The notes: a model not told the origin generated them from the sequence alone. A DNA stretch of 64,000 bases from Rhodopirellula sp. (GCA_012728855.1 JAAYEH010000101.1:1-64000); one strand, 5' to 3'; positions 41,931 to 51,495 are shown, numbered from the stretch's first letter. A program made the numbers and translations.

Positions 41931-44354
41931 ATGTCCCCATTCCGCGATTTTATCCGTTTCGCCTTGATCGTTATTGTTCTCGTCGCCTACTGCCGCGCCG
42001 CGTCGGCGAAGGATGCCTTACGAAAAGTCCCAAAACCCCTGCCGGAGCACCCGGGCAATGTCTTTCTCTTCGGCGAGGAAGCCATTATTCCCGCCGCGGC
42101 CGAGGCCGCACAATGGAAGCTGGTCGATATCGACGACAGACCCGCAGGCAGCGGCGCTCTCGACGTCGGACAGCAGCAAGTGTCGCTCGGCAGGCCGGAT
42201 ATCGGCTGGTATCGGGCCGATTTCTTCGACGCCAAGGGCAAGCCGCTCGACTGGACGACCATCGGCGTGCTGGCGGAATTGAAGGCCCCGGTGCCCGCCG
42301 ATTCGCCAATCTCGGCCGACTCGGCCACGGCATGGTTTGCCAGGCGATACGAGAACCAGCCCATCCATCAAGAGATCCTGGCAAATCTCGCTGCCCTGGC
42401 CGGTGTCAACTGGATTCGCGATCGTCTCTCGTGGGGCGATATCCAAAAAGATCGCGGCGAGTTTGCCACCGACACGATCTACGACAGCTCCGCGGCCCTG
42501 GCAGCGAAGCACGGGCTGAACGTCTTGCAGGTCTTTCACAGCACGCCCGGCTGGGCCATCGACAAGAAGCTCGATGGCCGGCGGGCCTGGTCCCGCTTTC
42601 CACGCGACCTGCGCGACCACTATGCGTTTTCCAAGGCGATGGGCCGGCGTTTTCAGCAATCGGTCCGTGCATGGGAGCCGTGGAACGAGGCCAACATCGA
42701 ACCCTTCGGCGGGCATACGATCGACGAAATGTGTTCCCTGCAAAAGGCTGCCTATCTTGGCTTCAAGGGGGCCGATCCCGATCTGACGGTGTGCTGGAAC
42801 GTCTATGCCGGATCGGGTTCTCCGCTGCACAGCGAGGGCGTCGTCGCCAACGAATCGTGGCCCTACTTCGAGACCTACAACATCCACTCCTATTCGGCGC
42901 CGGACCGGTACGAGAGCCAGTTTGCCACGGCCCGGGATGCCGCCTGCGGGCGGCCGATCTGGATTACCGAGTGCGGCATTCGGCTCACCACGCGAGGCGA
43001 GAAACCGTGGGGCGATCTTACCGCGGAAGACCAGCGCGTGCAGGCCCGATTCATCGCGCCGTCCTACGCCAGCAGCCTCTTCGCCGGGGTGGAGCGACAC
43101 TTTTTCTTCATTCTGGGAAACTACGTCGAGGGGGACGTGCAATTCGGTCTGCTTCGCCACGACCACACGCCGCGGCCGGGCTATTTGGCTTTGGCTGCCG
43201 TCGGACGCTTCCTGGCCGGCGCGAAATGCCTGGGCCGCCTCGCTCCAACAATCCACGCTTTCCGAGCACAGCCCGACGGCTGCGACCGCGAGGTTCTCGT
43301 CGCCTGGGGTGACGGGGCGGCGTCGCCGCTGCCGGCGACTCTACGCGTCGAGTCGGTGTTCGATCATTTCGGCCGATCGCTCGGCACCGCTCCGCCGTCG
43401 ACGCTCAAACCAGAGGCGGTCTTCATCGTGATGCCCCCGGGAGAATGTGAGAAGCTGCAGCTCGAAGCCCCGCCTGCCCGCTCGCCGCGACGCGACGGAG
43501 AGCCGTCGCCAGTCGTCCTGCAGATCTCGCTTCCGGCCCACACGGCAAGATTGAACAACCAGGCGCACGAGATCGAGCCGGGCGTCGACACGCAACTGCC
43601 GTTGTTCGTCTATAACTTCGCCGAGCAGCCCGTCTCCGGCACACTGGCGGTGGAAGACGCGCCGCCAGGATGGCAGGTACAACTCCGATCGGAACCGGTA
43701 CGGATCGAGCCGATGGGGCGGCAGACGGTGCCGGCCAGCGTCACCATCCCGGCAAGCGGGCTCAACCTGCTGGCGGGCGCTTGGATCAAACTGCGCGGCG
43801 ATTTCGGCCCGATGGGACGTCCCGTGCTTGCATTTCGATTGGCCGCCGACCTGCTGAAATTGCGGCCGGCGGAAACCTGTCCGATCTCGGCCGCGAATGA
43901 GACTGCCCGCTGGAAAGACAATATTGTCCCTGGCGGCAAGATGAGCCATCAGGCGCGGACACCTTCCGGAGTTCTGTTCGACATGAGGTTTGCGGACGCG
44001 GACCCCTGGGCGTATCCGCGCTTGGCGCTAATCGAACAGGAGGTGCCGGACGACCGCTGCGACGGTCTCGCTTTGAACGCCGCAGTGCTGGAGGGGACGG
44101 GCACGATCCGGGTGCAGTTTGTTGAAGAGGGCGGAGCGTCGTACCTGGCCGAAGCGAGCATCGACACGGCCCGCCGCGAGCTTCAGCGGGCCGTGGTGCT
44201 ATTCCGGCAATGCAAGTGGGGTTCGTTCTCCAAGCCCGACTCGGATGGAAAGTTGCAGCCGGCCAAGATTCGCGAAATTCTCGTCGGCATCAACTCCAAA
44301 GAGAACTCGACGGCGCAAATGGCGGTAGACGGGCTCGAGTGGGTGCGTTTTTGA
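41931..44354 (+). CDS. Secreted clan-A glycoside hydrolase-like protein
   Basis: 807 residues from ATG 41931 (GAAAGGG upstream; ATG 41910 is possible). Signal peptide FALIVIVLVAYCRAASA. Residues 120-420 form a TIM barrel with two clan-A glutamates: acid/base in WEPWNEANIEP and nucleophile in RPIWITECGIRL; GVNWIRDRLSWGDIQ and YNIHSYSAPDRY support a GH39/GH5-type fold. The last 300 residues are beta-rich modules (LPLFVYNFAEQPVSGTLAVEDAP; Ig-like), then a jelly-roll-like domain. The substrate is probably a plant or algal glycan; specific family not certain. Confidence 0.78.
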   Translation: MSPFRDFIRFALIVIVLVAYCRAASAKDALRKVPKPLPEHPGNVFLFGEEAIIPAAAEAAQWKLVDIDDRPAGSGALDVGQQQVSLGRPDIGWYRADFFDAKGKPLDWTTIGVLAELKAPVPADSPISADSATAWFARRYENQPIHQEILANLAALAGVNWIRDRLSWGDIQKDRGEFATDTIYDSSAALAAKHGLNVLQVFHSTPGWAIDKKLDGRRAWSRFPRDLRDHYAFSKAMGRRFQQSVRAWEPWNEANIEPFGGHTIDEMCSLQKAAYLGFKGADPDLTVCWNVYAGSGSPLHSEGVVANESWPYFETYNIHSYSAPDRYESQFATARDAACGRPIWITECGIRLTTRGEKPWGDLTAEDQRVQARFIAPSYASSLFAGVERHFFFILGNYVEGDVQFGLLRHDHTPRPGYLALAAVGRFLAGAKCLGRLAPTIHAFRAQPDGCDREVLVAWGDGAASPLPATLRVESVFDHFGRSLGTAPPSTLKPEAVFIVMPPGECEKLQLEAPPARSPRRDGEPSPVVLQISLPAHTARLNNQAHEIEPGVDTQLPLFVYNFAEQPVSGTLAVEDAPPGWQVQLRSEPVRIEPMGRQTVPASVTIPASGLNLLAGAWIKLRGDFGPMGRPVLAFRLAADLLKLRPAETCPISAANETARWKDNIVPGGKMSHQARTPSGVLFDMRFADADPWAYPRLALIEQEVPDDRCDGLALNAAVLEGTGTIRVQFVEEGGASYLAEASIDTARRELQRAVVLFRQCKWGSFSKPDSDGKLQPAKIREILVGINSKENSTAQMAVDGLEWVRF

Positions 44355-44484
44355 GAGCCCGTCCACCGACAGGTAACTTGCTTCTTCCTGCGAATCCGGC
44401 CACAATAACGCTTTACGTCCTCAAATGCATGATCCGGCAGCAACCCCACCGGCAGTACATTCCCGCCAACAGAAAAGGCCTAGC

Positions 44485-45939
44485 ATGACACCTATCGACC
44501 GACGTCGTTTTCTCCAGCACGCAATGACCTCCTCGGCCGCTGCCGCGGCGATCGGCCCCGCTGGCCGTATCCTGGCCGCGGAAAAGCCGTCGAAGAGTCC
44601 CAATGAGAAACTCAACGTGGCGATCATCGGCGTCCGCGGCCGCGGCCAGGACCACGCCCGGGCCTTTGCCGCCATGCCCGACTGCGAGGTGACTTGCATC
44701 TGCGAGTGCGATCGCGCGATCGCCCCCTCGGTCGTCAAGAAGATCGGCGAGATCCAGAAAGGCCGCGAACCGAAGTTCGTCGAGGATCTGCGGCGCGTGT
44801 TCGAGGATAAGTCGATCGACATGGTCTCCGTAGCCACGCCCAACCACTGGCATTCCCTCGCCGCGATTTGGGCCATGCAGGCCGGCAAAGACGTCTACGT
44901 GGAAAAGCCGGTCAGTCACAACGTCAGCGAAGGCCGCCGCATGGTGCAAGTCGCGCGTAAGCACAATCGCATCTGCCAGGGGGGCACCCAGTACCGTTCT
45001 TTTGGCCCAAATCGCGAGGCCGCCCGCTACATTGCCGAGGGCAAACTCGGCAAAGTCAGCTACGCGCATTGTTACACCTATCGGACGCGTAACCCCATCG
45101 GCGCGCCGGGCGAGTATCAGCCTCCGGAATCGCTCGACTATAATCTCTGGGCAGGCCCGGCCCCCATGCCGTTGCCGGTCCGCCGTCCCAATTTCCACTA
45201 TGACTGGCACTGGATCTGGGACTACGGCAACGGCGAATTGGGCAACAACAGCGTCCATCCGGTCGACGCGATGCGGATGATCGTCGGCGGAACCGGGCTG
45301 GGCCGCGGGGTGCTCAGCTACGGCGCCCGCCATTATGACGACGCCGGCCAAACGCCCAACACCCAGGTCACCATCCACGATCTCGGCGAGATGGTTCTCG
45401 TACAGGAAGTCCGCAATCTGAAAACGGCGCCTCCCGCGCGCGGCGGCGCAATCCTTGTCGAAGGCAGCGAAGGCTACCTCGTCAGCACGCTCAGCGGCGC
45501 CTCCGCCTACCGTCCCGATGGCGAACTGGCCCAGAAATTCGAGGCCCCCAACGACGACCATTTCGCCAATTTCGTCAAAGCCGTCCGCAGCCGCAACCGC
45601 GAAGACCTCAACGCCGAGATCGTCAACGGCCACATCTCCACGGCCGTGATCCACGTGGCCAACATCTCGCAGCGCCTGGGCGAGGATGCCTCGCCCGCCG
45701 AGATCAAGGCCCGCTTGGAAAAGTTGCCAGCGGCGGAAAAGACGCTGGAGACATTCGAGAGCATCCGCAAGCACCTAGCCGATCACGATATCGATATCGA
45801 CAAACAGCCGTTGAAACTCGGTCCCTGGCTCCAGATCGATTCCGACAAGGAGACCTTCGTCGGCAACGACGCGGCCAACGCCATGCTCACGCGCGACTAC
45901 CGCGAACCGTTCGTCGTTCCGGCCGCCGATCAGATGTGA
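44485..45939 (+). CDS. Tat-exported Gfo/Idh/MocA-family oxidoreductase
   Basis: 484 residues from ATG 44485. The twin-arginine signal DRRRFLQHAMTSSAAAAAIGPAGRILAA directs export with cofactor bound. Rossmann domain NVAIIGVRGRGQDHARAF; family lysine motif in KDVYVEKPVSHN; QGGTQYRS; C-terminal half IWDYGNGELGNNSVHPVDAMRMIVGG. Exported members of this kind are abundant in planctomycetes and may act on sugars with tightly bound NAD(P). It follows the glycosidase gene by 130 bp, suggesting joint action on a released sugar (inference). Confidence 0.9.
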   Translation: MTPIDRRRFLQHAMTSSAAAAAIGPAGRILAAEKPSKSPNEKLNVAIIGVRGRGQDHARAFAAMPDCEVTCICECDRAIAPSVVKKIGEIQKGREPKFVEDLRRVFEDKSIDMVSVATPNHWHSLAAIWAMQAGKDVYVEKPVSHNVSEGRRMVQVARKHNRICQGGTQYRSFGPNREAARYIAEGKLGKVSYAHCYTYRTRNPIGAPGEYQPPESLDYNLWAGPAPMPLPVRRPNFHYDWHWIWDYGNGELGNNSVHPVDAMRMIVGGTGLGRGVLSYGARHYDDAGQTPNTQVTIHDLGEMVLVQEVRNLKTAPPARGGAILVEGSEGYLVSTLSGASAYRPDGELAQKFEAPNDDHFANFVKAVRSRNREDLNAEIVNGHISTAVIHVANISQRLGEDASPAEIKARLEKLPAAEKTLETFESIRKHLADHDIDIDKQPLKLGPWLQIDSDKETFVGNDAANAMLTRDYREPFVVPAADQM

Positions 45940-46046
45940 GTCGCTGATGCCGAGCGTGAAGGGCGGGGGAAGAACAACTGGTGAATTCCCCGGGGCCAGC
46001 GAGTCCGAAAGGGGTCGATAATTCAAGAAGTGGGGATCGAAAGTTC

Positions 46047-46394
46047 ATGTCCATCCACGACTGGACTCGCGTCGATGCCGGCATTCACTTGCTGATCGTC
46101 GATCTCTTTCCGCCCAGCCCTCGAGACCCGCAAGGTATTCACCGGGCCATCTGGGGCGACGACTGTGGCGAAAGCTTTCTGATGCCCGCAGACAAACCGT
46201 TGACTTGTGTTGCCTGCATCGGCGGAGCCGGCGCAGAGGCTTTCATCGAACCGGTCGCCGTCGGTGACGAGTTGCCCGACATGCCTCTTTTTCTAACCCC
46301 CGAAGTGTACGTTCCCGTTCCGCTGGAAGCGGCCTATCAATTGGCTTGGGACGGAATGCCCAGCTACTGGCGCGACGTGCTGACCGGAGATTGA
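46047..46394 (+). CDS. DUF4058-like protein reduced by internal deletion
   Basis: 115 residues from ATG 46047. The first 12 residues, MSIHDWTRVDAG, are the usual start of a DUF4058-related family of about 250 residues found in planctomycetes. From residue 13 the sequence jumps to the C-terminal third (IHLLIVDLFPPSPRDPQGIHRAIWGD, EPVAVGDELPDMPLFL, VPLEAAYQLAWDG). About 130-150 residues are absent, with no frame shift. The junction is at a Gly-Ile that occurs in both halves. Function of the family is unknown; related to Uma2-type nuclease folds. Probably inactive. Confidence 0.65.
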   Translation: MSIHDWTRVDAGIHLLIVDLFPPSPRDPQGIHRAIWGDDCGESFLMPADKPLTCVACIGGAGAEAFIEPVAVGDELPDMPLFLTPEVYVPVPLEAAYQLAWDGMPSYWRDVLTGD

Positions 46395-46398
46395 AAAA

Positions 46399-46426
46399 AA
46401 GCCCGCCGGCCGTGGCCGACGGGCTT
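46399..46426 (-). terminator. Intrinsic terminator of the DHOD-like/PFOR operon
   Basis: aagcccg(tcggccacggccgg)cgggctt stem; in the minus direction it is followed by TTTTTTT. It lies about 30 nt past the stop at 46456. In the plus direction it follows the DUF4058-like gene but lacks a good T-run. Confidence 0.75.
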
Positions 46427-46455
46427 CTGCTTGTCTCAAGCAACGCTGCAGGCGC

Positions 46456-47463
46456 TCAGATTAGTTCTCCGGTAAAGGACGTGAGGGCCTTCATGTAGTT
46501 GCCGCGTTCGAAAGCGGCCGGAGTGGGGCAGTTCTGCTGGCTCATCGCCCCCTTAAGCTGCTCGATCGACTCGTACTCTTTTTCCTCCATCCAGAACCTC
46601 ATGCCTTCGAGAATGGCCGAGATCTGATCGAAGCCCTTGGTGTAGAGCACCGAGGCGATCATGCCCACGTCAGCCCCGGCCAGCAGGGCTTTGAGCATGC
46701 CCTGGGCATCGTGGATGCCGCTGGTCAATGCCATTGAGGCTTTCACGCGGTGGTATAAGATGGCGACCCAACGCATCGGCAGCATTGCCTCGAACTTGCT
46801 GCTGAGCACCAGTCGCGGCGAAACTTCCAACTCCTCCAGGTCGATGTCCGGCTGGAGGAAACGGTTGAAGATCACCAAACCGTCCGCTCCCGCTTCCGAC
46901 AAGCGTATGGCCATGTTGCCGGGCGAGCTGAAATAAGGTCCGACCTTAACCGCCAGCGGGATCGAGATCGACTTCTTCACCGCTGCGACCAGGTCGACGT
47001 ACTGTTGCTCGACTTCCTGGCCGGACTTGTTGACGTCGGCGGCAATGAAGTAGATGTTCAACTCCAAGGCGTCGGCTCCGGCGTCCTGCATCAGCCTGGC
47101 GTAGCGGATCCAGCCGCCCTCGGAAGTACCGTTGAGGCTGGCGATGATCGGCATCGAAACGGCCTTTTTGGCCTTCTCGATGTGGTCGAGATAGGCATCG
47201 GGACCAACCCTGTAATCTTCCATCTCCGGAAAATACCGAAGCGCTTCGGCAAAACTGTCGGCGCCCCGCTCGTAGACGTTGAACGTCTCGGCTTCTTCGA
47301 AGGAGATCTGCTCTTCAAAGAGCGACGGCAGCACCGCCGCCGCCGCTCCCGCTTCTTCCAGCTTCTTGAGGTTGTCGGCCTCGCCCGTCAACGGGCAGGC
47401 GGCAACGACGACCGGATTCTTCAGCTTCAGTCCCAGATACTTGGTGCTCAGATCAATGCTCAT
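46456..47463 (-). CDS. Dihydroorotate dehydrogenase-like protein
   Basis: 335 residues. FMN TIM-barrel of the class 1 dihydroorotate dehydrogenase type: MSIDLSTKYLGLKLKNPVVVAACPLTG, IIASLNGTSEGGWIRYARLMQDAGADALELN, VKVGPYFSSPGNMAIRLSEAGADGLVIFNRF, ALTSGIHDAQGMLKALLAGADVGMIASVLY. The class 1 catalytic Cys loop is not obvious. The gene overlaps the end of the PFOR gene by ATGA, so both are translated together. Such DHOD-like proteins commonly sit beside PFOR and may work as ferredoxin- or PFOR-linked flavoproteins, not in pyrimidine synthesis (inference). Confidence 0.88.
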   Translation of the reverse strand: MSIDLSTKYLGLKLKNPVVVAACPLTGEADNLKKLEEAGAAAAVLPSLFEEQISFEEAETFNVYERGADSFAEALRYFPEMEDYRVGPDAYLDHIEKAKKAVSMPIIASLNGTSEGGWIRYARLMQDAGADALELNIYFIAADVNKSGQEVEQQYVDLVAAVKKSISIPLAVKVGPYFSSPGNMAIRLSEAGADGLVIFNRFLQPDIDLEELEVSPRLVLSSKFEAMLPMRWVAILYHRVKASMALTSGIHDAQGMLKALLAGADVGMIASVLYTKGFDQISAILEGMRFWMEEKEYESIEQLKGAMSQQNCPTPAAFERGNYMKALTSFTGELI

Positions 47464-50400
47464 GCTTCCACCTCCTTCGTGGCTTTCGCCGATTGCTCGC
47501 CATTACCGCCGTCGGCCTTGACGGAGACCGGCGGGTGGGTGACTTTTGCCAGTTGCTCGTAGAAGTTCCAGCGATCCAGGATGTCTTCCTGGGCCAGCGT
47601 CATCAGCCGCTCCGACGCTTCCGGTTTGGAGCGGGCGAGGATGGCGAACCGCGCCGCCTTCATGGCAAACTCCTTGAAGTCGCCCTTCGGCGCACGGCTG
47701 TCGAGGTGGAACGGCTGCTCGTGGTCGCGCGGATCGTAGTGGTACAACGGCCAGTAGCCGCAGGCCACCGCTTCTTTCTGCAGGTCCATCGCCGTGGTCA
47801 TGTCGATGCCCCAGCCAATGCAGTGCGAGAAGGCGATGATGATCGACGGCCCGCGATACGACTCGGCCGCCAGGATCGTCTTCAAGGCGTGCAGCGGATT
47901 GGCTCCCAGAGCGATCTGGCCGACAAACACGTTGCCGTAGGACATGGCGATCAGGCCGAGATCCTTTTTGCGGCTCGGCTTGCCGGCGGCGGCGAATTTG
48001 GCCACAGCCCCGCGCGGCGTCGCCTTGGATGCCTGGCCGCCGGTGTTGGAGTAGACCTCGGTGTCCAGCACCAGGACGTTGATGTCGCGCCCGGAGGCGA
48101 GCACGTGGTCCACGCCGCCGAAGCCGATATCGTAAGCCCAGCCGTCGCCGCCGAAGCTCCAGATGCTGCGACGGATGAGATGCTCAGCCGTACTGAGCAG
48201 ATTGCGGGCGTCGGGCGAGTCGATCCCCTTCAGCCGCTCGCGCAACTGCGCGACCGCCTGTCGCTGATCGGCGATCTCTTGCTCGGTTTCCTGCTTGTTT
48301 CCCGCCAGTTTTGCCACCAGTTCGTCGCCAAGCTGCGAGGCAAGCCGGCGGAGCAGATCGCGTGCGTACTCCGTCTGCTGGTCGGCCGCCAACCGGAATC
48401 CAAAGCCGAATTCCGCGCAGTCCTCGAAGAGCGAGTTGGACCAACTCGGCCCGCGGCCGTCGCGGTTGGTCGTGTAGGGCGTGCAGGGGAGATTGGCGCC
48501 GTAGATCGACGAGCAACCGGTGGCGTTGGCAATCAGCATGCGGTCGCCGAAGAACTGGGTGATCAGCTTTACGTACGGTGTCTCGCCGCAACCGGCGCAG
48601 GCGCCGGAGAACTCGAACAACGGCTGTAAGAGCTGCGAGCCCTTGATCGTATCGGCCTTGACGTTGTTGCGATCCACGTCGGGAAGGTTGAGGAAGAACT
48701 CCCAGTTAGCCATCTCCGCATCGACGTGCTCAAGCATCGGCAGCATGTCGATCGCCTTGTGCTTGGGCTGGCTCTTGTCTTTGGCCGGACAAACGTTGAC
48801 GCAGACGCCGCAACCGGTGCAATCTTCCGGAGCAACCTGCAGGGTGACTTTCCAGCCGGGATACTCCTTGCCGCGCCAGTCGGCCGACTTGAATTGCTCT
48901 GGAGCGCCTTCCAGCGCCTTGGGATCGACCACTTTCATGCGGATTGTCGCATGGGGGCAGACCAACGAGCAGAGACCGCACTGGATGCAGATCGTAGCAT
49001 CCCAAACGGGGATCGTCTGGGCGATGCGGCGCTTCTCGTATTGCGTGGTGCCGGTGGGGAAAGTGCCGTCTTCCGGCATGGCGCTGACCGGCAGGTCATC
49101 GCCGCGATTGGCAATCATTTCGGCCAGCACGTTCTTGACGAATTCCGGCGCGTTCTCGGGAACCGGCGGCACACGGAAGTGCTTCGAGGTGACCTTGTCG
49201 GGCACCTTCACCTCGTGCAGGGCCGCCAGCGCGCCGTCGACCGCGGCAAAGTTCCGCTCGACGATCGTGCCTCCCCCTTTCTTGCCGTAAGTCTTCTTGA
49301 TCGCGCCTTTGATCTCGGCGATAGCGCTGTCGGGCGGCATCACGTTGGCGAGCTTGAAGAAGCAGGTTTGCATCACCGTATTGATCCGCACACCCATCTG
49401 GGCATCGCGGGCCACGCGGTAGGCGTCGACCACGTAGAACTTCAGCTTCTTCTTGAGAATCTCCTCCTGTACTTCGATGGGGAGGGTGTCCCAGACCTCA
49501 TCGGGCCCGTAGGGGCTGTTAAGCAGGAACGTCGCCCCCGGCTCGGCCATCGAGAGCATGTCGATCCGGTCGATGAACTGCAACTGGTGGCAGGCGATGA
49601 AATTGGCCGAATGCACCAGGTAGGAACCTTTGATCGGCCGTGGGCTGAACCGCAGGTGCGAGGTCGTCACCGAACCGGCCTTGCGGGAGTCGTAGACGAA
49701 GTAGCCCTGGGCGTGATAATCGGTGCTCTCACCGACGATCTTCACCGAGTTCTTGTTGGCCCCCACCGTGCCGTCGCTGCCCAGCCCAAAGAACATGGCC
49801 CGAATAACGTCGTCGCGTTCGGTGGAGAAATGAGGGTCGTAGGGAAGGCTGAGGTGCGTGACGTCGTCGTTGATCCCGACGGTGAATCGCCGTTTCGGCT
49901 CCGCTTTCTTCAATTCATCGTAGACGGCCGCCACCATCGCCGGAGTGAATTCCTTCGACGAGAGGCCGTAACGTCCGCTGACCACCTTGGGCATGGAACC
50001 GTTGCCGGCGCGATCCTCGGCCAACGCGGTGATGACGTCCTGGTACAGCGGTTCGCCCGCCGCGCCAGGCTCTTTGGTCCGATCCAGAACGGCAATCTTC
50101 TTCACAGTCGCTGGCAGCGCAGCGAGAAAAGCCTTGCAGTCGAATGGCCGGTACAGCCGTACCTTCACCAGACCGACCTTCTCGCCTTCCGGCACGAGCT
50201 TGTCGATCGTTTCTTCCACCACGCCATTGCCCGAGGCCATCGCGACAATCACCCGCTCGGCGTCGGGGGCGCCAACGTAATCGAAGAGGTGGTAATGCCG
50301 CCCGGTGAGATCGGCAAACTTGTCCATCCACTTTTGGACGATCCCGGCGACGGCATCGTAGTAGAGATTGCAGGCCTCGCGAGCCTGGAAGAAGACGTCC

Positions 50401-51068
50401 GGATTCTGGGCGGTGCCGCGGAGCTTCGGTCGCTCCGGGGAGAGGGCGCGCTGACGATGTTTGCGGATCAGCTCGTCGTCGAGCATTGCCCGGCAATCGT
50501 CCTCGGTAAGTTCTTCAATCTTGTTGACTTCGTGCGAGATGCGGAAGCCATCGTAGAAATGAACGAAGGGCACGCGCGCTTCCAGAGTGGCCGCCTGGGA
50601 AATCAGCGCGAAATCCTGGGCTTCCTGGACCGAGCCGGAGGCGAGCATGGCCCAGCCAGTCGAGCGGCAGGCCATCACGTCGCCATGATCGCCGAAAATC
50701 GAAAGCGCGTGGGTGGCGACCGTGCGGGCGGTGACGTGGAACACCGTCGAGGTCAGCTCGCCGGCGATCTTGAACATATTGGGGATCATCAGCAGGAGGC
50801 CCTGCGATGCCGTGAAGGTGGTGGTTAGGGCGCCTCCCTGCAACGCGCCATGCACCGCGCCGGCCGCGCCGGCTTCACTCTGCATTTCGACCACGTGGGG
50901 CACCGTGCCGAAAATGTTTTTGCGGCCGGCGGCCGCCCAAGCGTCCGGCATCTCTCCCAGGCCCGACGAGGGAGTGATGGGATAAATGGCCATCACCTCG
51001 TTGGTCAGATGAGCGATGTTGGCGGTCGCTTCATTGCCATCGAGGGTCACGAAGCGTCGTTCTGCCAC
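47460..51068 (-). CDS. nifJ: Pyruvate:ferredoxin (flavodoxin) oxidoreductase
   Basis: 1202 residues, full length. The GTG start at 51068 has GAGGAG 7 nt upstream. Domains in order: I (VTLDGNEATANIAHLTNEVMAIYPITPSS), III gamma-like, II, a two-cluster ferredoxin domain (CIQCGLCSLVCP and CTGCGVCVNVCP), and the thiamine-diphosphate domain VI (CAGCGETPYVKLITQFFGDRMLIANATGCSSIYG; GDGWAYDIGFGGVDHVL). It oxidises pyruvate and CoA to acetyl-CoA and CO2, reducing ferredoxin. A PFOR implies anaerobic or microaerobic capacity. Despite the nifJ name there are no nitrogenase genes here. Confidence 0.96.
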   Translation of the reverse strand: MAERRFVTLDGNEATANIAHLTNEVMAIYPITPSSGLGEMPDAWAAAGRKNIFGTVPHVVEMQSEAGAAGAVHGALQGGALTTTFTASQGLLLMIPNMFKIAGELTSTVFHVTARTVATHALSIFGDHGDVMACRSTGWAMLASGSVQEAQDFALISQAATLEARVPFVHFYDGFRISHEVNKIEELTEDDCRAMLDDELIRKHRQRALSPERPKLRGTAQNPDVFFQAREACNLYYDAVAGIVQKWMDKFADLTGRHYHLFDYVGAPDAERVIVAMASGNGVVEETIDKLVPEGEKVGLVKVRLYRPFDCKAFLAALPATVKKIAVLDRTKEPGAAGEPLYQDVITALAEDRAGNGSMPKVVSGRYGLSSKEFTPAMVAAVYDELKKAEPKRRFTVGINDDVTHLSLPYDPHFSTERDDVIRAMFFGLGSDGTVGANKNSVKIVGESTDYHAQGYFVYDSRKAGSVTTSHLRFSPRPIKGSYLVHSANFIACHQLQFIDRIDMLSMAEPGATFLLNSPYGPDEVWDTLPIEVQEEILKKKLKFYVVDAYRVARDAQMGVRINTVMQTCFFKLANVMPPDSAIAEIKGAIKKTYGKKGGGTIVERNFAAVDGALAALHEVKVPDKVTSKHFRVPPVPENAPEFVKNVLAEMIANRGDDLPVSAMPEDGTFPTGTTQYEKRRIAQTIPVWDATICIQCGLCSLVCPHATIRMKVVDPKALEGAPEQFKSADWRGKEYPGWKVTLQVAPEDCTGCGVCVNVCPAKDKSQPKHKAIDMLPMLEHVDAEMANWEFFLNLPDVDRNNVKADTIKGSQLLQPLFEFSGACAGCGETPYVKLITQFFGDRMLIANATGCSSIYGANLPCTPYTTNRDGRGPSWSNSLFEDCAEFGFGFRLAADQQTEYARDLLRRLASQLGDELVAKLAGNKQETEQEIADQRQAVAQLRERLKGIDSPDARNLLSTAEHLIRRSIWSFGGDGWAYDIGFGGVDHVLASGRDINVLVLDTEVYSNTGGQASKATPRGAVAKFAAAGKPSRKKDLGLIAMSYGNVFVGQIALGANPLHALKTILAAESYRGPSIIIAFSHCIGWGIDMTTAMDLQKEAVACGYWPLYHYDPRDHEQPFHLDSRAPKGDFKEFAMKAARFAILARSKPEASERLMTLAQEDILDRWNFYEQLAKVTHPPVSVKADGGNGEQSAKATKEVEA

Positions 51069-51180
51069 GGGCTGTCTCCTCAATATAGAAAGGTGGCGTT
51101 GGACTGCGAGAATAGGACTTGTGTCAGCAAACCTGGGAAAAAATACTCCCGGGGGGAACTTGGTGAACTCCCATGCGCCC

Positions 51181-51205
51181 AAAAAAAGCCTGCCCCTTGG
51201 GGGCA
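51181..51205 (-). terminator. Intrinsic terminator within the PFOR leader
   Basis: Minus strand: TGCCCC-caa-GGGGCA stem, then GGC and seven T residues. It lies 113 nt upstream of the PFOR start codon on the same strand with no upstream gene, so it ends a leader or small RNA. Confidence 0.6.
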
Positions 51206-51400
51206 TACCAGCGCGGACGAACGACTTCTGGGGTACTCCGCTGCGCCGGCGCTCTCCTGGCTACGGGATGGAAAGAATGTGGGAAGGCACTGCCAGCCCC
51301 AGACGCCGAAGTCCGGATCCTCCCAGCCGCTTACCTTAACGGTTCGCGCTGGCCGCCGCAAGGGCCCCTTCTGGGGGTTGACCGAGTGAGGCAAGAAGCT
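51181..51400 (-). ncRNA. Possible structured leader or small RNA upstream of PFOR gene
   Basis: The minus strand between the start of this 427-bp gap and the PFOR gene has several hairpins: ccccAGAAgggg near 51366-51375, a CCAGC/GCTGG stem with inner GCnnACC/GGTnnGC near 51330-51352, a CCGGAC/GTCTGG stem with a G-U pair (51316-51311/51304-51299), then the terminator at 51205-51181. The 8-mer ccagcgcg at 51352-51345 could pair instead with cgcgctgg at 51215-51208 beside the terminator, as in attenuators. The 5' end is uncertain and no promoter is convincing. No known riboswitch class fits. Confidence 0.3.
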
Positions 51401-51495
51401 AATAGAGTGTTCGCTTGCAATCCGTGTCCGGCGGGCGTAATGTGCCCGAATTGGCCGGGTAAGCAACACCTTAGGATCAACGAAGGATTATTTCC

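Noticed and set aside
48726..50828. 700-codon open frame on the plus strand
   Set aside because: Antisense of the PFOR gene, which has complete cluster and thiamine motifs.
47460..51068. Nitrogen fixation suggested by nifJ
   Set aside because: There is no nitrogenase or nif gene; PFOR is a general pyruvate oxidation enzyme.
51285..51330. tRNA-like 3' end (gaagtccggatcctccc)
   Set aside because: No matching acceptor 5' strand, D-arm or proper T-loop could be found on either strand.
51181..51400. Cobalamin riboswitch, prompted by agccaggaga near 51260
   Set aside because: The B12-box core and the GCTGCCCCCGC segment are missing and the parts are in the wrong order.
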